A stretch of DNA of 5,412 nucleotides, taken from positions 763 to 6,174 of the forward strand of contig DOUW01000220.1 of the NCBI GenBank assembly GCA_003520365.1. The letters are read 5' to 3'. Below, piece after piece: positions 1-5,412 of this stretch. Every line of letters starts with the position of its first letter. Position 1 is the stretch's first letter. The stretch comes from Massilia sp. GTDB lineage: Bacteria; Pseudomonadota; Gammaproteobacteria; Burkholderiales; Burkholderiaceae_D. The translations under genes and the position numbers were made by a program. Under the pieces are notes generated by a model. It was not told where the DNA came from and made no database searches. It saw nothing but the letters and a program-made list of their open reading frames with translations.

Positions 1-1174
1 GCGCACGGCGGCGCAGATCGTCGCCGGCGCGCTCGACGAGGCCGACGCGCTCTGCCTGGAAGTGCTGGAAGTTTTCTGCGGCATGCTGGGCGGCGCCGCG
101 GCCAACCTGGCGGTGACGCTGGGCGCCTTTGGCGGCGTCTACATCGGCGGCGGCATCGTGCCGCGCATGACGGAATATTTCGCGCGCTCGCCGTTCCGCG
201 CCCGCTTCGAGGCGAAGGGGCGGTTTTCAAGCTACCTGTCGAGCATTCCGACCTACGTCATCACCACGCCGCACCCGGCCTTCCACGGCGTGGCGACCAT
301 CCTGTCCGAGCACCTGCGCGGGCGCAGCGGCGCCAACACGCTGATGGAACGCATCAAGCACCTGCAGCCGGAGCTGACGCCGGCCGAGCAGCGCGTCGCC
401 AGCCTGGTGCTGGAGCAGCCGCGCCTGGTGCTGAACGAGCCGATCGCCGACATCGCGCGCCTGGCCGAGGTGAGCCAGCCGACCGTGATCCGCTTCTGCC
501 GCTCGCTCGGCTTCCTCGGCCTGGCCGACTTCAAGCTCAAGTTCGCGAGCAGCCTGACCGGCGCCATTCCGGTGCGCCACAGCCAGGTGCGCAACAGCGA
601 CAGTACCCACGATTTGTCGGCCAAGGTGATCGACAACACCGTGTCGGCGATCCTGAAATTCCGCGACGGCCTGGACGTGCGCTCGCTCGACCGCGCGATC
701 GACCTGGTGAGCCGCGCGCGGCGCGTCGAGTTCTACGCGATGGGCAATGCGCGCGTGGTGGCGCTCGATGGCCAACATAAATTCTTCCGCTTCCGGATTC
801 CGACCGCGCTGTACGGCGACGCCCACCTGTTCGCGCTGGCGGCGGATTTGCTGGGTCCGGGCGACGTGGTGATCGCCATCTCGAACTCGGGCCGCCTGCC
901 CGAGCTGCTGCAGGCGGTCGACATCGCCCGCGCCGCCGGCGCCGACGTGATCGCCATCGGCAACAGCCAGTCGCCGCTGGCGCGCAAGGCCAGCGTCTGC
1001 CTGGCGGTCGACCACGCCGAGGACAGCACCAGCTTCCTGTCGATGATTTCGCGGATCTTGCAGCTGCTGCTCATCGACATCATGGCGGTGGGATTGTCGG
1101 TGGATGCGCACAATGGGCGCGAGCAAGAGGAAGTTGACCAGCGCCGGATGCTGATTTCGCATCTGGGGGGATGA
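1..1174 (+). CDS. glk: Bifunctional glucokinase / RpiR-family regulator (5' end missing)
   Basis: The reading frame is open from the left edge (first full codon at base 2) to TGA at 1172-1174, leaving 390 visible residues. Fusions of this type in Burkholderia are about 640 residues, so roughly 250 N-terminal residues lie outside. The GTG at 62 is internal and not the true start. Visible residues 1-112 are the C-terminal part of a glucokinase, with the family motif GGVYIGGGIVPR at 44-55 followed by FEAKGRF. Residues about 114-187 are an RpiR-type helix-turn-helix domain (core about 148-171, including SQPTVIRFCRSLGF). Residues about 217-365 are a sugar-phosphate-binding SIS domain with AISNSGRLPELL at 282-293. 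Known from the family: glucokinase makes glucose-6-phosphate from glucose and ATP in the cytoplasm, and RpiR/HexR regulators respond to sugar phosphates and control hexose catabolism genes. Inference: this protein couples glucose entry to Entner-Doudoroff gene control. The targets are not visible here. The SIS motif MGNAR (247-251) has Ala where many relatives have Ser. Confidence 0.93.
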   Translation, partial: RTAAQIVAGALDEADALCLEVLEVFCGMLGGAAANLAVTLGAFGGVYIGGGIVPRMTEYFARSPFRARFEAKGRFSSYLSSIPTYVITTPHPAFHGVATILSEHLRGRSGANTLMERIKHLQPELTPAEQRVASLVLEQPRLVLNEPIADIARLAEVSQPTVIRFCRSLGFLGLADFKLKFASSLTGAIPVRHSQVRNSDSTHDLSAKVIDNTVSAILKFRDGLDVRSLDRAIDLVSRARRVEFYAMGNARVVALDGQHKFFRFRIPTALYGDAHLFALAADLLGPGDVVIAISNSGRLPELLQAVDIARAAGADVIAIGNSQSPLARKASVCLAVDHAEDSTSFLSMISRILQLLLIDIMAVGLSVDAHNGREQEEVDQRRMLISHLGG

Positions 1175-1221
1175 TTTTTCGGACTGCCGTGCGCCGGCTG
1201 CGGTATGCAAGCGGGGACACG

Positions 1222-1269
1222 GCGTGGGTAGTGGGGCTGGCTAAATGCCAGCACCACGAATACCCACGC
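1222..1269. repeat. 48-nt imperfect palindrome (REP-like hairpin 1)
   Basis: The outer arms GCGTGGGTA (1222-1230) and TACCCACGC (1261-1269) pair perfectly. The inner arms at 1231-1241 and 1247-1257 (GCTGGC with GCCAGC, then GTGG with CCAC) pair with one mismatch around the loop TAAAT. Three unpaired bases, GAA at 1258-1260, form a bulge. The tetramer GTAG lies at 1228-1231, beside the inner stem. The hairpin begins 47 bases after the glucokinase/regulator stop codon. No T-run follows on either strand, so it is not a classical intrinsic terminator. It could stabilise the mRNA 3' end or be a member of a dispersed repeat family. Confidence 0.75.
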
Positions 1270-1307
1270 TACGAAACTACCGCGTACCGCGTGTGGTGTT
1301 CATGAGT

Positions 1308-1341
1308 TGTACCGCGTGGACTCCCGAGTCCACGCTGTACA
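1308..1341. repeat. Palindrome with GCGTGG ends (REP-like hairpin 2)
   Basis: GCGTGGACTC at 1314-1323 is the exact reverse complement of GAGTCCACGC at 1326-1335, with only CC between them. Past one mismatch (1313/1336), GTAC at 1309-1312 pairs with GTAC at 1337-1340, and T1308 pairs with A1341. The sequence GTACCGCGTGG that starts this element also occurs on the opposite strand in hairpin 3. A partial copy (GTACCGCGTG) starts at 1284. Confidence 0.8.
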
Positions 1342-1444
1342 GCATATGCAAATCGAGAAAGGGCCGCGAGTCCCCGGGTTACCGTAGGGTGGGCACTTGT
1401 GCCCACGCGGTACGACGCATGCAATTCGAAACAGCACCGCGAGT
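1330..1444. repeat. Two direct repeats of 42 bp at 73-bp offset
   Basis: Bases 1330-1371 align without gaps to 1403-1444, with about 32 of 42 positions identical by hand count. Each copy begins with CCACGC, the right arm of a palindrome (hairpins 2 and 3). It continues through GTAC and a conserved tail of the form ATGCAA, then TCGA, ending in CCGCGAGT. The repeat unit is therefore a palindrome plus a fixed downstream tail, not just a hairpin. This suggests tandem duplication of a repeat element followed by divergence. Confidence 0.7.
1378..1413. repeat. Palindrome with GTAG head (REP-like hairpin 3)
   Basis: GTGGGCAC at 1389-1396 and GTGCCCAC at 1399-1406 pair perfectly around the loop TT. 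The outer flanks GTTACCG (1378-1384) and CGGTAC (1408-1413) are nearly complementary, with one extra T on the left. GTAG at 1384-1387 sits directly before the hairpin. Known from the field: REP elements mobilised by RAYT (REP-associated tyrosine transposases) are short hairpins headed by GTAG or GGAG. Similar GTGGGCAC palindromes are, from memory, common in beta-proteobacterial intergenic DNA. No RAYT gene is present in the window. Confidence 0.75.
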
Positions 1445-1464
1445 TGAAAAGCGCGAAATGATCA

Positions 1465-1480
1465 GGCGGCAGGTGCCGCC
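1465..1480. repeat. Small perfect hairpin GGCGGCA/TGCCGCC
   Basis: GGCGGCA (1465-1471) and TGCCGCC (1474-1480) are perfect reverse complements around GG. The sequence differs from the three palindromes to its left, so it is probably not the same family. It lies about 120 bases beyond the lipoprotein gene's stop codon in that gene's reading direction and has no T-run. Its function is unknown. In GC-rich DNA a stem of this length can arise by chance. Confidence 0.5.
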
Positions 1481-1600
1481 AACCGAGGGAGGAGTGGGCC
1501 ACGCGTCTACCGCAAAACGGTGGCGATCGGTCAGCGGCCTAGCCAAGATACCCGGCGCCTGACGGCCGAGCTTGATGCCGCTCAATCGTGCCGGAGCGCC

Positions 1601-2071
1601 TCAGTCCGCCGACTTCAGCTGTATCCGGTGAATCCCGCGCCGCCAGTCGTCCAGCGACATCACCGAATCGTTCTCGAAGTCTTCGACCAGGATCTGGTCG
1701 CCGGTCTGCGCCACCAGGAAGCTTTCGCGCCGCTGCACCTTGTCGGCGCGGTTTTCGACGAAACTCATTTGCCAGTACTGGCGCCCGTTGATCGTGCGCG
1801 GCTGCTGGTCGTCCTCGATGATGGCGCCGTGCGCCTTACCCTTCGAGCGCTTCTCGATCTCGGCCGACCAGGTCTTCACTTCCGGCAGCGCCATCAGCGT
1901 CGCCATCGCCTGTTCCCGGGTCACCATTGGTTCGGCCTTCTGCTGTACGACCGGCTGCGAAGGAGCGGGAGCGGGCGCTTGCCGGTCCTTGCAGCCGGCC
2001 AGCGCGGCGGCGGCGACAAGGGAAACGGTCAGCAGGCGAAGAAGGGCGGTGGACGTGCCGCGTGTGGTCAT
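1601..2071 (-). CDS. Small lipoprotein of unknown function
   Basis: This encodes 156 residues, starting at ATG 2069-2071 and ending at TGA 1601-1603. I chose this start over one 19 codons upstream because a GAGG ribosome site lies 7 bases before it and the protein then begins with a clean lipoprotein signal: a positively charged N-terminus, a hydrophobic stretch about 9-25, and lipobox LAGC at 24-27 with Cys27 as the lipidation site. Lys and Asp follow the Cys. Residues about 30-45 are a Pro/Ala/Gln linker. The mature domain starts at about 48 with a helical segment (VTREQAMATLMALPEVK), then strand-rich sequence including QYWQMSFVE, ESFLVAQTGDQILVEDF and SLDDWRR. The helix-then-strand layout with a TGDQIL turn faintly recalls PepSY-like domains, but I cannot assign a family. 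It is probably anchored in the envelope facing the periplasm. It is convergent with the glucokinase/regulator gene and likely has its own promoter. Confidence 0.85.
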   Translation of the reverse strand: MTTRGTSTALLRLLTVSLVAAAALAGCKDRQAPAPAPSQPVVQQKAEPMVTREQAMATLMALPEVKTWSAEIEKRSKGKAHGAIIEDDQQPRTINGRQYWQMSFVENRADKVQRRESFLVAQTGDQILVEDFENDSVMSLDDWRRGIHRIQLKSAD

Positions 2072-2078
2072 GGTGAAG

Positions 2079-2082
2079 CCTC
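2079..2082 (-). promoter_or_regulatory. Ribosome binding site of the lipoprotein gene
   Basis: GAGG on the minus strand lies 7 bases before the ATG at 2071. It decides between this start and the upstream in-frame one, which would place 19 hydrophilic residues before the lipoprotein signal. Confidence 0.65.
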
Positions 2083-2099
2083 GTGAAAACGTGGCGCCC

Positions 2100-2128
2100 A
2101 TACTAAACGATGCGTGGTCACGGAGCAA
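2100..2128 (-). promoter_or_regulatory. Weak sigma-70-like promoter candidate for the lipoprotein gene
   Basis: On the minus strand TTGCTC (2123-2128) and TAGTAT (2100-2105) are separated by exactly 17 bases. The match to consensus is 3 of 6 at -35 and 4 of 6 at -10. The site lies about 30 bases before the lipoprotein start codon. The spacing and the locally AT-rich -10 support it, but the boxes are poor. Confidence 0.3.
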
Positions 2129-2321
2129 TCATCGAACCGGAAGCGGCCCGGTCGCCAGGGACATCAACCATCGGTCCTGCGCGATCTCTTCACGCCGACC
2201 TTGTCGTCCGCCTTGACGCCCCAGCGCTTCATCGGCGACCAGGCGGTGACGCCGGCCGTTGCAGGTGGCCAGCCAGCTGTGCGGGCTGCCGCAGTAGTTC
2301 CGGTCCTTGCCGGCTGTCCGC

Positions 2322-3596
2322 TCAGGGATGCGGAACCGGGGCGGCGGCAGTCGCGATGGCGCGCGGACGCGAGTAGCGGTGCGACAGGTAGAGGTAGACC
2401 AGGTAGAGCAGGGAGCGGCCGATCGCGTACGTCAGCAGGCTCTGGTGCAGCGTCAAGGGGGCGACGAACACGGCGAAGGTCATCAGGAACAGCGCGACCT
2501 GCCACAGCAGCTCCATCTTCTGTTTGCCGGCGACGAAGAATACATAACTCAAGGGGCTGGCGATGAAGCCCAGGAAGCACAGCGGGGCCAGGATGCGCGC
2601 CAGTTCGCCGGCCGGGCGCCAGGCCGGACCGAATACCCAGCCAAACAATTGCGGGGAGAACAGGAACAGGACCAGCGAGGGCGCGAGGGCGAGCAGCACC
2701 AGGGCCTTGAAGGTCGCGCGATAGGCGTCGCGGCAATGGCCGAGCGACTGGAACTGGTGCACCGCCTCGCGCTTGAACACGTCGCGGATCGAGGTGGCGA
2801 TCAGGGCGGTGGGGGCGGCCAGCACGCGCTGGGTCAGGGCGAACAGGCCGGCGGCCAGGGCGCCGTGGTGGATGCCGATCATGAACAGCGGCAGGTAGCT
2901 GACCAGGCTGTTGAGCAGGCTCGAGGGCAGGGAATAGCGCCAGAAGGCCTGGTGCCTGGTGAAGTAGGCGCGTTGGCCGCGGTCGAGTGTCAGCCCGAGG
3001 CGTGCCGCGGGCGGCGCCAGCAGGCGCCGTGCGGTCCAGAGTCCGACGATTAATCCAATCAATTGTCCTGTAAGCAAGCCGGTGCTGTTCCATCCGACAT
3101 ACAGCAGCGCAAGCTGGCTGACGACGATGGTCGCGGACTGCAGCACCTTTGCCTTCGCCGCCTTGGCGAACAGGTTGTGCGAGGCGGCGTACGCGAGCGT
3201 GGTCTGCATGGCGGCGGTGAGCCAGGTGCCCACGCCGATGCTGAGCAGTTCGAACCAGGACATGGCGCGCAGCACGGGCAGGCCGAGCGCGTGTCCGATT
3301 AGCATGACGAGGGTGAGCGCGAGGGCCAGCAGGGTCGCGCAATAGGCGACCACGCCGAAGCAGATGCCTTGCTGAGCCCGGTCGTGGTCGAGGACCATGG
3401 CAGCCTCGAGACGCAGGGTGGCGGCGCTCGAGCTCACGACGATCACGCCCAGCCAGACGCTGAAGGCGCCCATCTCGGCCGGCGTGCACATGCGGGTGAG
3501 CAGCGGCGCCGCCAGCAGCGCCAGGGCCTGGGCCCCGGTCGCGCCGGCCAGCACGGTGAGCACGTTCTTCCAGAAATCGGACCGCGGCCTGCTCAT
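2322..3596 (-). CDS. Wzx-like polysaccharide/oligosaccharide flippase, inner membrane
   Basis: This encodes 424 residues from ATG 3594-3596 to TGA 2322-2324. The start is supported by AGGA 8 bases upstream. The protein is strongly hydrophobic, with about 12 predicted membrane segments at roughly 11-33, 42-60, 77-103, 112-136, 151-168, 172-189, 222-242, 246-266, 296-315, 335-356, 363-381 and 386-405. Length, a charged loop between helices 6 and 7, and the late motif SPLSYVFFVAGKQK (about 347-360) fit the polysaccharide biosynthesis/Wzx branch of the MOP exporter superfamily. Known from the family: such proteins flip undecaprenyl-linked glycans from the cytoplasmic to the periplasmic face for O-antigen, capsule or exopolysaccharide assembly. 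The substrate cannot be read from the sequence. Unusually, no glycosyltransferase, polymerase or ligase gene lies beside it in the window. The gene has its own upstream gap with a dyad, so it is probably transcribed alone. A MATE-type or other MOP member is the main alternative. Confidence 0.85.
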   Translation of the reverse strand: MSRPRSDFWKNVLTVLAGATGAQALALLAAPLLTRMCTPAEMGAFSVWLGVIVVSSSAATLRLEAAMVLDHDRAQQGICFGVVAYCATLLALALTLVMLIGHALGLPVLRAMSWFELLSIGVGTWLTAAMQTTLAYAASHNLFAKAAKAKVLQSATIVVSQLALLYVGWNSTGLLTGQLIGLIVGLWTARRLLAPPAARLGLTLDRGQRAYFTRHQAFWRYSLPSSLLNSLVSYLPLFMIGIHHGALAAGLFALTQRVLAAPTALIATSIRDVFKREAVHQFQSLGHCRDAYRATFKALVLLALAPSLVLFLFSPQLFGWVFGPAWRPAGELARILAPLCFLGFIASPLSYVFFVAGKQKMELLWQVALFLMTFAVFVAPLTLHQSLLTYAIGRSLLYLVYLYLSHRYSRPRAIATAAAPVPHP

Positions 3597-3604
3597 GGGG
3601 CGGT

Positions 3605-3608
3605 TCCT
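3605..3608 (-). promoter_or_regulatory. Ribosome binding site of the flippase gene
   Basis: AGGA on the minus strand lies 8 bases before the ATG at 3596 and supports that start. The first residues (MSRPRSDFWK) give the short positively charged N-terminus usual before the first helix of this family. Confidence 0.55.
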
Positions 3609-3653
3609 GGGTTCGATGCGCCGCGACAGGGACCAGCGTCGGTCATGACCATA

Positions 3654-3684
3654 ATCTGCTCAGTTTGCCAAAGGTTGAGCAGAT
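3654..3684. promoter_or_regulatory. 31-bp dyad upstream of the flippase gene (candidate operator or hairpin)
   Basis: ATCTGCTCA (3654-3662) is the exact reverse complement of TGAGCAGAT (3676-3684), with 13 bases between. The centre contains a near-palindrome, TTTGCCAAA (3664-3672), so symmetry continues inward. The dyad lies 58-88 bases upstream of the flippase start codon, where an operator or leader hairpin would be expected. No T-run follows on the minus strand, so it is not a typical terminator. Within the same gap, TTTTACC (3709-3715) and GGTAAAA (3742-3748) form a second, wider inverted pair. I see no convincing -35/-10 pair in the gap, so the role is inferred from position and symmetry only. 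Confidence 0.5.
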
Positions 3685-3808
3685 GGTACGTGGCCCAGCG
3701 ATGCGGCCTTTTACCGGCATCGCGTGCGCCACGTAAATCCAGGTAAAACGGTGTTAAGAAGCTTGCTCGGCCGATGCTGCGCACCTGTGGCCGGGATGCA
3801 CGGCCGGG

Positions 3809-4246
3809 CTATTGCTGCAGATGCAGCCCGTTGTCGCCGCACCATTCGGCCAGGGCGGCATCGATGGCGCTGTCCTTGAAGCGATACCAGGCTTCGAGCA
3901 CGCCGCGTTCGGCCAGCAGCGCGCGCAGCGCGCGGTAGGCGCCTTTCCTCGTGAACATGGCGCGCACCAGGCGTTCGTCGGCCGGCAGGTGCTCGGCAAC
4001 GAAGTCGAAGGCCAGTTCGCGCTCGATGCACAGGTCGCGCGAAGGAGGCAGGGCCAGGAAATGGTCCGGGTCGCCGAGGTCTGCCGGCAGGGCCAGCTCG
4101 TCGGGATCGAGGCCCTCGGCGACGACGTGCACGGCGCCGCTGCGGCGGTCGACCCAGGCTTCGGCGCCGCCGTCCATGTCGTCGATGAAAAGCAGGGCGT
4201 CGCGCAGGGCGTCCAGGCTGACTGTGGGGAGGGATGGCATGGTCAT
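3809..4246 (-). CDS. UPF0158-family protein, function unknown
   Basis: This encodes 145 residues from ATG 4244-4246 to TAG 3809-3811. Family evidence is the C-terminal half: residues about 70-95 hold the acidic, proline-containing stretch ending in AEHLPADERL. This is followed by an FTRKGAYRALRALL block (about 97-110) and then GVLEAWYRFKDSA and AEWCGDNGL near the end. The order of basic GAYRALR, then EAWYRFKD, then EWCGDNG is the pattern I know from UPF0158 proteins. No enzymatic activity is established for the family. The N-terminal region (LRDALLFIDDM, then AWVDRRSGAV) also fits. The protein is soluble and acidic, with no signal peptide, so probably cytoplasmic. Start choice is uncertain: TTG at 4258 and ATG at 4240 are also in frame, and none has a clear ribosome site. 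The gene follows groEL on the same strand, starting just past the groEL terminator. Confidence 0.85.
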   Translation of the reverse strand: MTMPSLPTVSLDALRDALLFIDDMDGGAEAWVDRRSGAVHVVAEGLDPDELALPADLGDPDHFLALPPSRDLCIERELAFDFVAEHLPADERLVRAMFTRKGAYRALRALLAERGVLEAWYRFKDSAIDAALAEWCGDNGLHLQQ

Positions 4247-4269
4247 GTTGGCGATCAAAAAAGCGTCGA

Positions 4270-4305
4270 CAAAGAAAAAGCCCGCAGGCGCGAACCTGCG
4301 GGCTT
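4270..4305 (-). terminator. Intrinsic terminator of groEL
   Basis: AAGCCCGCAGG (4278-4288) and CCTGCGGGCTT (4295-4305) form a perfect 11-bp stem around a 6-base loop. Read on the minus strand the stem is followed by TTTTTCTTTG. It lies 56 bases beyond the groEL stop codon. It has a strong stem plus T-tract in the correct orientation for groEL. On the plus strand the stem lacks a following T-run, so it is one-directional. Confidence 0.9.
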
Positions 4306-4361
4306 GATGTGGGATCGGCAGCCCGGTACCGAAAGGCGCCGGACCGTCGGGCCGACGACTC

Positions 4362-5412
<1,051 letters not shown>

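Larger units (their letters stand above)
1175..1600. other. Non-coding gap between convergent genes, rich in palindromes
   Basis: These 426 bases separate the stop of the glucokinase/regulator gene from the stop of the lipoprotein gene on the opposite strand. The short open frames here overlap each other and show no recognisable protein motif, so I call no gene. The stretch from 1222 to 1480 is dense in inverted repeats, listed separately. The stretch 1481-1600 holds only a weak dyad (CGCTC at 1579-1583 with GAGCG at 1594-1598). No T-rich intrinsic terminator is evident for either convergent gene, so the palindromes themselves may shape both 3' ends; this is inference. Confidence 0.8.
2072..2321. 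other. Gap between flippase and lipoprotein genes, no gene called
   Basis: These 250 bases lie downstream of the flippase stop and upstream of the lipoprotein start, both on the minus strand. The left end carries the ribosome site and promoter candidate. The rest (about 2132-2321) stays open in more than one minus frame. One frame contains NYCGSPHSWLATCNG and closes with TGA at 2129-2131, but it has no plausible ATG, GTG or TTG start after the flippase stop. It may be chance, as expected in GC-rich DNA, or a gene remnant. No clear T-rich terminator follows the flippase gene. Confidence 0.6.

Noticed and set aside
227..1210. A 327-codon open frame antisense to the glucokinase/regulator gene.
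   Set aside because: Low-complexity His/Gln/Arg/Ala-rich translation with no motif. The plus-strand frame matches two known domains.
1222..1480. A CRISPR array in the repeat-rich gap.
   Set aside because: Repeats are few, diverged and palindromic with no uniform spacers, and no cas genes are present.
2129..2321. Minus-strand open frame with NYCGSPHSWLATCNG in the gap after the flippase gene.
   Set aside because: No usable start codon between the flippase stop and its own stop, and no family recognised. A gene remnant is possible but cannot be supported from the sequence alone.
2307..3053. A 248-codon plus-strand open frame opposite the flippase gene.
   Set aside because: Gln/Gly/Glu-rich composition typical of the antisense of membrane-protein codons, with no recognisable domain.
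2164..3489. A 441-codon open frame on the minus strand overlapping the flippase gene in another frame.
   Set aside because: Its translation is rich in Arg, Ala, Pro and His with no family motif or membrane pattern. The overlapping frame encodes a convincing 12-helix flippase with a ribosome site. Long shadow frames are expected in GC-rich DNA.
3643..3671. TTGGCA on the minus strand inside the dyad as a -35 box for the flippase gene.
   Set aside because: It matches -35 at 5 of 6, but no acceptable -10 box lies 16-18 bases downstream.
3789..3805. GGCCG/CGGCC stem just after the UPF0158 stop codon as a terminator.
   Set aside because: Only 5 pairs and no T-tract on the minus strand. It is within chance expectation for GC-rich sequence.
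4345..4357. Small palindrome CGTCGGGCCGACG just after the groEL stop codon.
   Set aside because: Short stem with no T-run. The strong terminator at 4270-4305 explains transcript ending better.

Overview
The window is a GC-rich bacterial chromosome segment with housekeeping-type genes. A glucokinase fused to an RpiR-type regulator, together with the GroEL sequence and its Gly-Gly-Met tail, points to Burkholderiales. The repeat style makes Oxalobacteraceae (Massilia/Duganella-like) my best guess. That placement is inference from sequence style, not from a search.

Layout from left to right. (1) The 3' part of a plus-strand glucokinase/RpiR fusion gene, cut by the left edge and ending at 1174. 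(2) A 426-bp non-coding gap (1175-1600) between convergent genes. It holds at least three related palindromes, a 73-bp-offset direct repeat and one unrelated small hairpin, and looks like a cluster of REP-type repeats. (3) A minus-strand gene for a small lipoprotein of unknown function (1601-2071). (4) A 250-bp gap with a weak promoter candidate. (5) A minus-strand gene for a 12-helix polysaccharide flippase of the Wzx/MOP type (2322-3596), with no glycosyltransferases beside it in the window. (6) A 212-bp gap with a 31-bp dyad. (7) A minus-strand UPF0158-family gene (3809-4246). (8) A strong intrinsic terminator (4270-4305). (9) The C-terminal two thirds of groEL on the minus strand, cut by the right edge.

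The genes do not form an obvious pathway. The fusion protein would phosphorylate glucose and probably control hexose catabolism genes. The flippase would move a lipid-linked glycan across the inner membrane. GroEL folds proteins. The four minus-strand genes share a direction, but gaps of 115 to 250 bp and the groEL terminator suggest mostly separate transcription units. One possible exception is read-through from groEL into the UPF0158 gene, which starts only about 24 bp past the terminator's T-tract.

I found no CRISPR array, transposase, tRNA, rRNA, phage gene or defence system. The strongest non-routine signals are the palindrome cluster at 1222-1480 and the dyad at 3654-3684. I do not see a convincing new multi-gene system.
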